NCBI RefSeq assembly: GCF_015832195.1
Contig: NC_052032.1
Location: 11,138,589-11,202,588 of the forward strand
From: Motacilla alba alba
Lineage: Eukaryota > Chordata > Aves > Passeriformes > Motacillidae
Direction of reading: 5' to 3'
Length of the DNA stretch: 64,000 nucleotides
Positions 1 to 13,700 of this stretch are shown here, one piece after another. The notes below the pieces were generated by a model. It was given only the letters and a program-made list of their open reading frames with translations, made no database searches and was not told the DNA's origin. The position numbers and the translations under genes were made by a program. Each line of letters begins with the position of its first letter. Position 1 is the first letter of the stretch.

Positions 1-181
1 TTTGAGTTTGGGAATTTGTCAAATACCAATGAAACTAGAATGGGGAAATAATGATAAAAGTTGTGAGGGAGAGGTAAGAATAAAAATACCAGAGCACATG
101 TTTCAGGTGAGGAGTGCACAGTTTGAGAAAAATTGAATTGTAAAATAATGTCATCATAATCTTGTTTCCTGGTATTTACAG

Positions 182-298
182 GAATGTTATGCTTTTAAAC
201 AAGAGATAAAACTGCTGAAAAACCAGAGCTAGACCCAGCGATGAATTAATGGAGGTGTGCAACAAAATGGGTTGAGAGCACAGCTGCCTTATTCTACC
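182..298 (+). other. RALGPS1: Probable RALGPS1 5'-UTR exon
   Basis: A pyrimidine-rich acceptor (TTTCCTGGTATTTACAG) ends at 181 and a consensus donor (ACC|GTAAGTA) begins at 299. The 117-base segment between them has no long frame. It carries three short upstream ORFs: ATG at 185 (4 codons), ATG at 241 (2 codons), ATG at 249 (8 codons). It lies upstream of and in the same orientation as the RALGPS1 start exon, so an untranslated exon is the simplest reading. This rests on splice signals only, with no protein homology; it could be a chance pair of sites. Confidence 0.5.
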
Positions 299-3200
299 GT
301 AAGTATGCAATTGTATTTGAAGTTACAGGCATTTCACATTTTCACCTATATTTGATAACCAGAGATTGCAGAAGTGTCTGACAGTTCTATTCTGTTTAGA
401 GAACTTGAGTTATAGTAGTATTTTACTATAATTTGCAGATAAATGTTTCTTTTCCTGTAACTGAAGATTTTTTTCTTTCATGAAGATTCCCTTAAAGTAG
501 AACTTCCCTAAACATCTATTTTGGTCTTCTAAGATATTCAAGTTTGCAGACTTGCTTGAAGGGTAATGACTTTTGAAGGAGGACTTCTGCTGGAGAGAGC
601 ACTGCAGTTCTGTCTTGATATGGAACCTTGATGTAAAGATTTCCAGACACAGATAAAATTCCAATCTATGCAAGGTTCTTCAAATGGTTTCTAATAATTA
701 GAAACCTGTACTGTATTTCTTGTCTTAATTTGTTTAGGTAGCCAGATGGATATCTGTCTACTATCTTTACATAGTAGAATTCACTTTATTGTACTTTTTT
801 GGCTTATACAAGTAATTTTGGTCATACTATTACTTTACTTCCTGATGCAATAAGTAATGGTGCAGATAGAAGAATGGAGAGAAGAAAACATTTAAGAGTA
901 AATTTGTAAATATAATAAATGGTCATTAGAGTGAGCTCAGTAATCAGTGGATAGAGTAAAGATGTGGGGTGGAATCAGAAGAAAGCATGGCACATTCAAG
1001 CCAGCATTGTCAGCTTCCTACTGTTTCATGGCATTAGCAACTGAGGATTGTGTGAGATTTGAAATAATTTTTGACAGCCTTTTGTTAAGAAATTTTGCAT
1101 ACAGCTCTTAAACTAGAAAACTGAGACATTGCATTCATTATAATTTTGAAAAATAAGACAACCGTATTTATATTCCACTTGTAGAATGTTAGCTTACCTT
1201 TTTGGTGTAGTGACTGCCACATATGTCTTTGTATCCAGGTTGGACAGTTACTTTGAAAAGCTGGAATTTTAATTGTTGTAGGGCAGCTTAGTGACAACAA
1301 AGGGGCCAATGGCAGTCTAGTGTAAATGTGACAAATCAACTAAAGCATGTCATAAATGCATGACCTGCACATTAGGTGTTGTTTTTAATGTACTATTAGA
1401 TATAATTCAAATCAGTTGTGTATTCATAAAACCCAAGACTTTAGGACTTGGAATGTAAAGTTGTTTCTTGAAATCATCACAGTAGCTGCTTCTCTGCTCA
1501 CAGTCGAACTCATTTGAGTACATGCACTGGAGGGGTGGAAGTAGGAGAACTGAGAGAATTTTAGAAAGGGAAGTCAACTTTGAATATACTTTTTCCTGAA
1601 TTAGACTTGATCCATTGGCAGCTATTGGGAAATGATGCAAGATTCAGGTTTTTTTCAGCCTATTTACTCAGGGACAATGCATGTTATTGGGGAATAGTTA
1701 TTTACTGGTGTGATCTCAGTTTATGGTCAGCTGAATTAATCCACTGCCCCACTTTGTCTGTTACATTTTCATTATTCATCATTAAATATAGTAAGAAGTT
1801 TCTCAGAAAAGAATGTGCATGGAACTGCTAAATTGTTCGTAGTGTATTTAATCTATAGGTGGTACTGTTGCCTAAATCACAGTGAAATATATTAGGGACC
1901 ATTAGGTTCTCACTGAGCCAGTTGTCCATCTAATTTATGCTTAAGAAAGAACATTTATCTTTTGGTAGAATGCTGAAGTATATTTTCTTAAAAGCATTTG
2001 CAGTTCTCAGTTCATTATTCAGTGGTATTAGGAAAACCATAATCAACTAATGAAAGTACTAAGTAAATGGTTTTTGAAATCAGCTAAGCCAGTTGACTTG
2101 AGGAGTCTGGAATTGCTGAATTCGAGCTGGTAAGAAGCATGTAGAGCTCAGTGTTTTTCCCTTCAGTGAAAAAATCAATAAGATCAATGGGTATCAGTGG
2201 TTGCTGACATGGTTATCTCTGTATTTGCTGAAAGCAATGTGAACAGTCAGTAACCTCCTCAGATTGCTCTGCTAGAATTCAGAAATTAGAGCACTTTAGC
2301 AGACTTTGTTGTGGACAAAGTCCACAAATTAGTGAACTTTGTTGGCCACAAGTGGTTTTCTGTGCTTAAGAGTCTCAGTGACTTTCTTGTGAGTTGGGTA
2401 ACTAGTACTGAGACTGAACTTATGGTCACTTTGGCTGCATTACATGCATATTTCTAACAGCAATATAAAATTTGCATTTTGCTTTCAGAGAATGTTGCTT
2501 CTGTGGAATAGATAACAAGATTTGACAAATGCTGGTAAAATAATGGCTCTGAGGTTTGCTTATGTGCTTGGTTTTGATGATGGTATTTTTGGGGTTTTTT
2601 TCCAGTTGTTTTCGCACTGTCTTCAGTTTTGCTTCAGAGAACGCTCCATATCTAAATGGGTTTGTCAAATTGGCAAAGAAGAACAGACGACCTCTGGTGT
2701 CTGTTGCATCCTGATTTATCCACTTTGCTTCTGGCAGCCCATGAAGGACATCTGCTGCAGTGTGCCTGTGAACCTTCCCTGCAAACAGATAAGGTGTTTC
2801 CTTAGTTTTGATTTTTAGCACTGTTTGTGTAATGCATCATTTTCATGATTAACCTGAGCAAGTTGAAAGAAATTGTGTGAATCAAAAGCTGTGAAAAGAA
2901 GTTGTATGTCATTTAAGTGACTTCTTCCATTTATTGGCAACATTTAGGGCCTTTGATAATTTCTGGGATTTGAGAAATTTCTTTTTAATCTTGTTGGTGT
3001 GAAATATGGCAAGTACAGGGGAATATTATTTTTAATATCTTTCTCTATTTTGTCTGAGCCTCTTCATACTATGGACTTAGTATTAGCTCCTGTGTTACTT
3101 TGTGTGCAGAGTGATGCTTTCTGCAGGTGGGGAAACACTTTAAATGATCAAGTGGACTTGACTTAAAAGGATAATTGCTTCCTATGACTTTCATGAAGGT

Positions 3201-4577
3201 AGCAAAACAAGTGGGTGTGTAGAGAAGCATTTTTTCATAGATGTGAATCTTGGAGAAATCTTTGCACATAGGAAAAAGCAGTGCATTTTTAATGCTTGTG
3301 TTATATTTGGAACATTTTGTGGGGAGGGGGTAAGGCGAGGGGAATATATTTTGATCATGTCTAGAATGAGAGTTTCTAGCCTTGCAAGATTTATGTACGT
3401 GCTGAATGTTGGACGGCAAAAGTATATTAGTGCTTTTGGGTTTAGGTATTAAAGCATTTTTGTCTCACTTTGATATATTGAACATTGAAACTTGGTGTAA
3501 AACTGAACTTGGGCACGATACAAGTTCACATATGGGATTTTTCTTTCCCCTTTCACAACGTTGTTGATTCCTCATGCCCTGGAGAACCTATTCAGAAAGG
3601 CAGGGATAGAGGCCACAAGAATATTTTTGTGGCCTTAATGTAAATGCCACATGTTATAGAAATTACATCTACAGAATTACTTTCCACTTCAGGATTGTAA
3701 GGATTGTTAAGAAGAGCAACTCCAGACCTAGAAATACTTAGCAGCCTGTTAGTGCTTAGAATGAGTTAACCTTATCAGAAGAAAATATAAAAGAAATTGA
3801 CTGTTGCCTTGTTTAGCAGAGAAGATTTTGGCATTATTTGAAGCAAAATTAGTGACTTGTTTCTTGCGAGATCCTGGGGAGAATTGTTTGTCATTGTAGG
3901 AATGAGAAGTGAAGGCTTCATCTTTCGAAAGAGAGTAAAACAAGAGGATAATTTTATTCTTAGCTGTTTTGTTTTTTCAAAATTTTTCTGTTGGTGCAAT
4001 CAGTGTAGTGGGAGGGAACGCAAGGACACAGAGGGAGATGTGGCAGTATCCCTTGCTGCACATATGAGCAACTACAGATTTTGCTGAGGAAGTCCATTTA
4101 CAGGAATCAGTGGCAGTGCCTGCCATGGGCTCATCCATGTGTGCTGTGGGGAATGACGACACAACCATGCTGTTTGCTCAGTTAAAGAGAATCAGAGCTG
4201 GAGCTGACTTGCTAGCTCTGTAAGCAGTCTGTGGTAGCCTGCAGTTTCTGAGACTTTGTCCTGCCCGGGAGAGAATTTATATAAACTTAATTCACCATGA
4301 ATGACAGATAATACACTTTTTTTCCCCCCTGAATTTGTGGAGTTGAGTGGAGGTAAGGTTAAGGACGTGGCATGGCTTTAGCAATATTCAATTGTACTCC
4401 TTCACAGGTGGTACCTGGAAAAGAAAAGCACATCCATCTCCTAAGATAAATCTTGTTTCATAAGTCCTTTGTTCTGAGTGGGAAAAATTAAATATCTTGT
4501 ATTGCTGGGTTATTTTCTGTGTGCATTTTGGGTTTCTTAATAAATTTGATTTATTTCATAAATAACTTGCTTTGCAG
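299..4577 (+). other. RALGPS1 intron before the start exon
   Basis: AT-rich intronic sequence with many short shadow ORFs. The only stretch that looks exon-like is on the opposite strand at 2618-2778 and is listed separately. I saw no RNA gene and no recognisable repeat. Confidence 0.5.
2618..2778 (-). other. Unidentified antisense exon-like open frame
   Basis: On the minus strand a strong acceptor (CCTTATCTGTTTGCAG) precedes an open frame starting at 2778 that reads GKVHRHTAADVLHGL, then EAKWINQDATDTRG, then ANLTNPFRYGAFSEAK. The composition (Ala, Asp, Glu, Lys, Gly, few Cys) looks like real protein, while the opposite frame is Cys/Trp-rich like a shadow. GC content is above that of the flanks. 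A possible donor GTGCGA follows at 2617; alternatively the frame runs into A-rich sequence below 2610, as in a retrocopy tail. I do not recognise the protein and found no partner exon nearby. It could be an exon of an unannotated antisense gene, a retrocopy fragment, or chance. Confidence 0.3.
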
Positions 4578-4700
4578 GACTTTCTGTTTTCTGTTTTCAA
4601 CCAGTGCTGGCTGAGCTGAAAGTTCCGGCATCTTGTGGAGAGCATGTATAAAAGGAATGACCTCATGGCCAGTGTGATGGTCACCTCCGCCACACCAGAG
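4578..4700 (+). CDS. RALGPS1: RALGPS1 start exon (coding from 4644)
   Basis: The acceptor AACTTGCTTTGCAG ends at 4577. The first 66 bases are 5'-UTR without an ATG. The ATG at 4644 has A at -3 and opens [19 protein letters not shown], the diagnostic RALGPS1 N-terminus. The donor is GAG|GTACAG at 4701, phase 0. A second possible acceptor (TTTTCAACCAG ending at 4604) would only shorten the UTR. Confidence 0.9.
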
Positions 4701-7700
4701 GTACAGTTTGTTGGGTTTTATTAGCTCCTGTATCAAAATGGAAATTTTGGCTTGTTTCAGCTCTCACAGAAGCCCTTTCCACTACTAGTCAAATGCCACA
4801 CTATTTGTAAGAAAAAGAACTAACGTGGCAAGAGAGTAATTGTAGAACACTCTGTGGTTTTTGGTATTCACAGCCACATTTTTTATTGTTGTTAATGATT
4901 ACTCATTTTGTTTAGTTTTAAATAGCACTTTTGACCTGTTACTCTGTAACTTAGAGCAGCCATGTGTTATTGGTGAGTTCAGAGCAATGTAATATACCAT
5001 CAAAATGGAGTCAGTCATTTTGAGATTAATTTTAATCATTCTGCAGATAAGCCTGCTATTTTTTCTTTGTAGGGTAGTAGCAGCTCAGATTCCCTGGAGG
5101 GGCGAAGTTCAGATTATGCCAATAAAAGCTACGATGCAGTTGTATTTGATGTGTTGAAAGTAACTCCTGAGGAGTTTGCTGTAAGTATAAATGTTATTTT
5201 TGCATATAAGCTTGTATAATACTCAATGTTGCAGAGTACTAAAAAATACATGAAATATTTTTTCTTAAAAAAAACCCCAGTTTTTAAATAAACCTCCAGT
5301 GTTTCTGAAAACAAATTTCTGACTTTATCAACTTCAATAAAATAATCCTGTTCTGGGATTTAATAATTTAGTACTGACCTGACACAGCATATTTGTTTTA
5401 CTGTATCAAGTATTTGCATTTTTTAAAGTCTTTAAGAGACCCTAGCATAGGTTAGTTCTGGTTAGTGAGAAATACGTGTATGGATTGTAGTTACTGAAGG
5501 GCAGATAGAAATATGTCATTGTTAGCTCTTCATATTACACAATGTAAAATTCTGTCTTCATTTCAGAGCCAGATAACATTGATGGATATGCCAGTATTTA
5601 AAGCTATACAGCCTGAGGTAGGTTTTCTTAAACCATCTGCTTACATCTTTGGAATTCAGTGCCTGAGGAAATGTGATGGTTCAAAGAATGCATCTTTTGT
5701 TCAACAATGCTCACCTTCTTGCACTGCACTAATGTTTTTCTAGGTGTATTCCCTGTTAGTACTGTGAATCTGTAATCCAGCATCAGTTACTTTGGTTTGT
5801 CATCTGTTGCCAAAGTGGAGATAACTACGCTTTTCTGGAATTCTTCTTGTCTTGCTTTGAGTGGAGTGTTTCTTCAGGATAAGTTTATCAAGTGTTAAAA
5901 TTCTCTATTCTCTCTTCTACTGCTGCTGTTTTTCAATTCCTATCTGAGTTCAGACTTTTGACTCCTGCCTCTGGCCATAATCTCAATTTTAGACTGCATA
6001 AACTGCTTTATAACCTTCTTAATTTGTACAGTCATTTTTAAGATTCAGAATAGTAAATGCTGGGACCTTTAAAAGTTAGTGTATTTTTGTCTTTTAAGAT
6101 TTTAACCTTTTAAGAAAGACACATAAGGGAACTTGAGGCCTGTTGAGGAAAAGCAGTCTAAGTTAACAAAGACATGTAAAAATCAGTAATAAGAACTTGA
6201 GAAATGAAGAATAAAAGTAGTTGTCAGAATATGAGAAATTTGCATAAAAATATGATAAATTTATTTACTGCAAAAGGTACAAGAATCGCGTGACTCCTGC
6301 TTCAGGTGTTTTGAATATAAGAACCTGTATCCATTGTGGCTTGTTGTCTTCTTGTTCTAAGGTTGGAATATCATGGTTATATAAAGGGCAGCCCGTGCTC
6401 CCCCATAATGTCAGCAGAATTGAATTTCTGACATCAGTCGGGGCAGTCAAGTTTAGAAGGTTTTTAGTGGAAGCTCTAGCCACCTAATTAGGTCACTAAC
6501 AAAACAAGTCATCATTTATTACAGTAGTTCAGAGAGATTAGCAGGCTTCTATTTTGAGAAAATATAGGAAGGAAATAAAAATTTAGTCTGTTTTCTGTCC
6601 TTCCTGTCAGATAATTCCTTTTTTCCCCCCAAGAACACAAAGACAGTTTTATAGCTGAAAACACTTTCATGCTTCTGAAATTACGTGTGTGCTCCAGGCA
6701 GTTGGGGAGAATTTTCTCTCCTGTGGGGGAGAAAATGGCAAACAAATAATGCATTAAGAAATTAGCAATGCCCATAGAAAAATCTCCTAGTAAAAATTCA
6801 TCAATATGTATAAATTGATACATAGATACTTTTCCATGAGGAAGTTTTGTTTAGACAAATATCAGAACAAAACAGAGGGGGTTTTTAATTCTAGCTACCT
6901 TTGCCAAAAGCAGTGGTAGTGTCATACTCTGAGGAGATGAATGAACTAAAAAAAAACAAAATACAAAACTATAGGTGTTCATTTTTAAAGCAAATTTTGC
7001 ATTTATTTTAGATTCTATGAAACCTGTGCCATAGAATTTTATAGCAAAAAATATCCTAAAACAATTGATTTGCTGTTCTTCTTTTCCTTTGTAATTGCTT
7101 CATTTTGCCTTTTGGAAATGAAATTTCCTGAAGTGCTACTCTGGCAAATAGATTAAACTCATTGAGGAGTCATCAGAAGGAAAACTATTGTATTTTCAGC
7201 TTCTGCTAGAATATAGATCTTTGAATATGTAGCAGTTACCATGAACTATTAGTTGTTAATTGTGTTTTCTGATTTTCATTTTATTGGAATCATCAATATA
7301 GTTTGTTTGCCAAAAATAAGCAACTGTTTCTGTCCTGGAATTCTGCCAACTGTAGGACTAGGTTTTAAAGCAAGAAATAGTCTGTGTATTTGTCATGAAT
7401 AAGGTAAGTTATTAGACTAAGAAAGTTAACATTTTCTAGTTGAAATTTAAGGTTTTATTATTTTAACATGACCTTATGCATGGATGGAAATACGTACGAT
7501 TTTAGAGTTTTGGTTGCAAAGTCTTATCTCAAACACACAAACATCCTTTAAGTGTGGTATTTGCTGAGGCTTTTTCCTGCTCTTCAACAGCTATTACTAA
7601 GAAACACGTCTGCATTTTACTTTGCAGAGTTTAGAAAGAGGATGTCTAGTTAACAATTCTTTGTTCTCCAGCAGAAATAATTATGCTTACATTTTAGATT

Positions 7701-10700
7701 TCCATGTGACTTTATTTAGATTTTTTTTAAAGTAATGAAATTGCAATCTCCACAAATTTCAGGGTTTTGCACATTTGATGGGAATGTTTCCTGTGACTGT
7801 GTGCATTGAGGAAACTGCCAGCATCCCTCCATACAAAAAAAAAAACCCCAGAGATGGAGTGTAATTCTTGAACACGTTATTTTGTAGCAGTATAAAAAAA
7901 ACAGCGGGGGCATTTTGAATCACTCTTTTATCAACCTTCCTATTCAGTCTGAATTTAAACCTAGTCAAATGATTTTGCCATATACAGGATTTTCCATTGT
8001 TACTCACTAGCCCTCTTGCAACCGCTTAATATCCTTAGGTTACTGATCTGTTCCACTTTTCTGACCAAGGTAAGTTTTGCTGTCCTTTGTAGAATGTCTG
8101 AGAATTTTTTTTCACATAAACATATGATTTCTAGTATCATAAGACCAAACATGGACTGTTCATGTGGAGAATCTGTGTCCTGACAGATGCAAATTGGCAT
8201 TTTTATCTGCAGAAGTTTTAAGTGCTGGAGATGGGGATTCAAAATGTGTTTGGAGCTGGAAGGGCTTTTCCTGCTGCTCACACAGGCATGTACAGATATC
8301 TAGAGTGTGTTCCATTTATTAGTATTGCAAAGTGGTTTTCAGAGGCAGAATTCTCTTTGGCTGACTCTGCCTTTTCATATGAAGGTGTCTAAAATTAGTA
8401 GTGTACATTTGTAAGGTTGAACAACATTTTGATTGAAATTGAGACTTGTGGTTCTAAAAACAGAAGAGTGATTTACAATTAGTGTTAAGAAGAACTCATT
8501 TCTGTTTTTTAAGGCAATTTTTAAATTTGTTTCCTAGGAACTAGCCAGCTGTGGATGGAATAAGAAAGAAAAACACACCCTCGCTCCAAATATTGTTGCC
8601 TTTACTAGGAGGTTTAACCAGGTATATGATTTGATTACTGTCATGAACAGGTACTATTTGAGAGTTGTCTTTGAGTATAAAGTTAAACGGAACTACTCAT
8701 GTGAATTAAAACCTATTTTTCCAAATGAGGATTAAGATTTTTAAATTACAACTCTTGTTTTCAATTGCTTTGTCCACATTTTCACGTTGTTCCTCTAGAC
8801 CACTTGTTCCTAATTATTAGTTCCTGATTTGTTTTGCTATGGTGCAACATTAGCAATTTTTTTTTCTTTTTTTTCCTGGGTTTCACTTGCTCATTCAGTT
8901 ATCTTGGTGTTGTCTCACTTCTCTAGCTCTTATGCTGGTAATGCTTCAGGGCAATTGCAGTGATACAGATGAGAATTCATGGGATCAGAAATCTTTTCCT
9001 TCCCTACCCTGTTTTCTTCCTGGAGCACTGTGAGAGTTTGTCTATTAGATGAAATATTTGCAAATAAAATCAGTTTTTTCATAATAAATTAAAGTTGTAT
9101 GTGTTTACTTTATAGGTCAGTTTTTGGGTTGTACGAGAAATATTAACAGCACAGACCTTAAAAATAAGGGCAGAAATACTGAGCCACTTTGTGAAAATAG
9201 CTAAAGTAAGTGCAGATTTCTTACACTATCATTCAAAACCTTAATTCCTTTGTGTTTGTTTGTTCACTCCTCCTGTGACCCCCTTGTTGGATTGCAGAGG
9301 GTAACAATTCTGTTTTAGCACATCTGTTATGTTGTACTATGTGATTAAGATAAAGGAAAGGAACAAGAACTGTTCTTTTATGCTTGCTTAGATGAACCTG
9401 CCCAGTTCAGTGTGACTCATCTTGTACCTCTACCTACCAAGTTGAAAAGTGGTTTGGGTCATTGGTGGCTAATTGTGTGTTGACAACATTAAATGTGGTT
9501 GTAAATGGTTCTGTTTTTTGTCTCCCACCATTTTCAAACTTAACTGTTAGGAAAAGAAATTCCTTGCTTATAAAATAGCTATTGTGAGACTTGTGTTCCT
9601 GCTTGCAATATGTAGGTGCTGGTATAAAGCACTACTGTTAAAGTTGAATTATTTTATTGAATTTGAGCACTGCATTTTACTCTTAACTTTAAAACAAACA
9701 AATTTTAAAATATTTATCTCTTTCATGACCTGCAGTCATTCTGTTTTATGTGACCCTGAGTGACACAGCACTTGGATCAAAGTCCCAAGTGCAAATTTTG
9801 TATGTGTGAAATTGCATATGTGTGTAGGTAATTAAAATAATACTTTCCATGTAGTACAAAACAATTTTTGTATTGCGCATATTTCCAATCAATTTACTTA
9901 GCAATTTTGTACTTTTAGAAGAAAATTTATCTGGGTAAGTTACTGGCACAAAAAAATAGTCCAAGTAATAGAAGAATGTTTGACTTGGAGGTCCTAGGTT
10001 GTTCTTAGAAATAAGAGTTGTGGTGTTTGGGGCTTTTATAGCCTACACGAGGGGGAACACTGGCCTCTTTCCTTCTCTTGAATTTTACTTTGCCTGCTTT
10101 TCCTGTAAAACAGATTACAAAGATAAAAGTTGTGTTAATTCTGAGAGGGTTGTCATCATCTTTGTTAATGTGTTTGCTTGATTAAATATTTGATTTCTAA
10201 AATTATATTACTTTTTTGAAGAACAATTAATTAAATACTTTTTTCCTATATCGCGTTCATGAAGGAATAGCCTTAGAAAATAACAAACTGAAATCGAGTA
10301 CTGTTTGTATTCTTGAAACTGAAATGCCTATTATATTGATGGGTATACTTGTAAAATTAGCAGTTTTTAAAGTGGTCTTAAGAATCTTGCACATGACTGC
10401 ATTGGGATAATATTTTGTCTGCAGTCATAGATGAAGACTTTGTATTTTATTAATGAAAAAATAATGGTTTATTAATGCAACTTTTATATTAATTAATCCT
10501 GCCTCCCTTTCCAATGTGCTAAAAGCTATTATTCCCTTTTCTCAGAAGCTTCTAGAACTGAACAATCTTCATTCTCTTATGTCTGTGGTGTCAGCACTGC
10601 AGAGCGCACCTATCTTCAGGCTGACCAAAACTTGGGCTGTAAGTGTTGCTTTGACCCTTGTCCCTTCTGTCTTGTTTGAATTCTGAGGTTCTTTGGAATT

Positions 10701-13700
10701 TGTCACACTGTAAACTCTGGAGGAATACGCTTTTATGTTCTTGTTTTTGTGGTACTGTAGCAGAAGCAGTGGTCTGTTGCATGTTTTGTGAAAAGTAAAG
10801 TTTTGGCTGCATCTATTTTCCTGTAAATTTCCTGTTTCCCTGTGTGTTCTAGAAGCCACTGGTTGTGTGCTCAAGAAGACTTCTGTTCATAAGTAATCTT
10901 AGAACACCCTTGTACAGAACGTGTATCAGCATCCCCTTATCCAAAACATAGTGTGTCATTTAATACATTACCTAAAAGGAAGGAAAAAGGCATGTTGCAA
11001 ATATACAAGCATTAATTTTGTGATTATTGTGTGATGCATTTCAGTTTTTATTTATGTTAGAAATTAAAAGCATTGATAATTTTATTTTCAGAAACTCCAT
11101 CTCTGGAAGGTAGAATTTCTTAGCCAAACTTAGAGTAAATTTAAATATTTCTTTAAAGAGGAATACACAATTATAGGTTATTGCTACTCCATGTAATGTT
11201 TAATTATACAAAGAGTTGGGTAATTCTCATCCGTTCCACACACCATGGATCACACTGACTGTTCAGACCTTATAAGTAAAGATGGCTGTACTTAAATCTT
11301 GGATAGGTTTATCAAGCTTTTAAAATGCTTGCAACTATTTTATGATTTAATTGCTCAGAATGAGGTTATGATCTAATAAAAAAGTAAGTGCCTGATGTTT
11401 TGAGCAGCTTGATGAAGCTGGAAATAAATAGGGAGAATTGCTCATGTGTGAAATGAAGTATGTGACTAATTTGACTAAGAGGTGCCAGGCTCTTTGTAGG
11501 CACAGTAGTTCAAAAATACAATACATGGCAGTGGCAGGGCCTCAAGCAATTCTCAGTGCTGCTAAAAAGAAAACAGCAAAATTATTTTGATATATTCATT
11601 TCTGTCCTTTCTGTGTTATATTTTTATTGCTTAGACTTAAAAGCTAGGCAGTACAAGAGCTGGAATTTTCCAGAGGAAAAGGTGTGTGAAAGAATGTGCT
11701 ATGGAGCAGCTATCTGTTGTCAGAAAGGACACATGCAAGAAGCCAGTGTACAGTGCCATAATTCTCCACTCACTCCCAACTCAATTGGCTTTTAAGACCA
11801 TCTTAAAAATATTGCTGGGGTTTCGTAAAACAGATGAAACAGAAAATGTGTTCTTATAGCAACAGATAGCAACAGTTGTGTATTTAATGTTTACTTTTCA
11901 GCCCCCTGTGACTAGGATTTGCATTCCTAAATGTTTTTTCTAGATTTCTGTAATAACTCTAAAAAACAGAAAATACTAATTTAATATCACAATTATTTAC
12001 TTTCCGTATAGTTTTTTTCTGAAAAGTTTTGTCATACTTTTAATGAGGTACTGTTGAAATGGCACAGTTTGTATTTATTTAGAGCATTTTCCATTGCTGT
12101 TTGTACTCCTAAGTTTAGAGGATTTCTAGCAACTCTGCTAAGTTATGAGAATGTTGGTGACTGTATTATAACATACTTTTTCTCTAAAAATGTAATATTG
12201 CTGCGGTCATTCAAAACTTACTTAGCGATACAAGAATCACTGACAAATTAGTCAGAAATAGTGGTCATGTTTTTTCATAGCTTAAGACCTAAACTAAATG
12301 GCCTTTTCTTTTAAACAGGTAGCATGTTTTCAAACATTGTGCTGCTTTGGATGATGATGATAAATTTAATCTTAACTAGACTATGCTCTCCTTTACTCTG
12401 GGCAATTCAACAAGTTATTGACTGTTAGTTTTGTATGGATTTGTCTTTGAAAATTTTATGGTCTCCATTTTCTCTGTAGCTTTTGAATCGGAAAGACAAG
12501 ACCACCTTTGAGAAGCTAGACTATTTACTGTCAAAGGAAGATAATTATAAAAGGACACGAGAGTACATCAGAAGCTTAAAAATGGTTCCTACAATTCCAT
12601 ATTTAGGTGAGTGTGAACAATTACCTTATTTATCTGTAGCTCATTGACAGACGAGTGCTGATGTACCATGTTGTGCACCTGAAGAACCCTGTATGTAGAA
12701 GAATAGTTCACTCCATTTCATATTCGGAAAAATTAGGTCAGGTTGAGATTTTTGGGCTATACATATGTTTACATACTTTTGGAAGGAGCTTTTCTCTCAG
12801 GTGCTGAATAAATGTACATGTAATTCAATGTGAAAATGTATTAAAAGGGAGACCTGCAATTAAAATGCTGTCCAGTCTCGATATTGTCTCCTTTTCTTTT
12901 GTGACATGCACCAAGTAGCCATTTGATGAATTGGTTTTTTGGTCGGTATTTCAACTGGAAATATTTCTGCACAAAGGTTACTGTTAATGAAAGTAGTCCA
13001 ATATAATGAACTATTTTCTGACTTTATTAGTGATTTAGTCAGATGCTAAACTGCAGCTAAAAAGAAATGTTTTTAAATTGGTGACCCTGGATAACAAGAG
13101 CTCAAGAATTCTGCTTAGACTTCCTGGGCCAGAATTGCTGTCTGTATTGGTAACCCCTAACGCTTCAGTAGATTTATCTTCTGTGAACACTTGCACTCTT
13201 TCTTTAAGCACACATAAACTTGCATGCACAACATCCAGCTGGCAGGATTTCTTCAGCTCTGTCCAGTACCACATTCCTTTGCTTGAATTGAACATGGTAA
13301 TTTTTACCTTCACTAGGATAAACCCTACCTTGTTCCTTACACAGCTTGAGGCTGCTCCTGACATTATGGACTTCAGTCATTATCTGTTGCCTTCACAGTA
13401 AATTTTCAATTACCTCTCTTCCAAAAGGAAGAGTCCTTCGATTATTTAATCATGCCTTGTACAGATGCCACTTGGCATCCTTGAAAACTTGCCTGGGCAG
13501 AGTTTCAGTCCTGTATCCTTTTTCTAGGGGAAGAGGGTGCACATGAAGTGTACTGCCTGCAAAATTCAAGATAGAAATGCAAGATAGAAAGCTTTGAGGT
13601 AGCTGAATGTCAGAAATTATTAAGTAGAGCACAAAAAGCTTCCTGAAATAACTGTGTAAAATATAACAGTTACTTCAGGAAGCTTTTTGTGCTCTATTTA

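Noticed and set aside
4644..5180. RALGPS2 and ANGPTL1 as the identity of the two genes
   Set aside because: Those paralogues share a similar nested layout, but the N-terminus MYKRN, the LPTPPVPRH motif, the YATLGPNW cassette and the ANGPTL2-specific [15 protein letters not shown] fit RALGPS1 and ANGPTL2.
13035..13401. Overlapping open frames of 107 and 109 codons on opposite strands
   Set aside because: No domain, no convincing flanking splice sites, and both strands equally open. Possibly part of an old repeat, but not identifiable.
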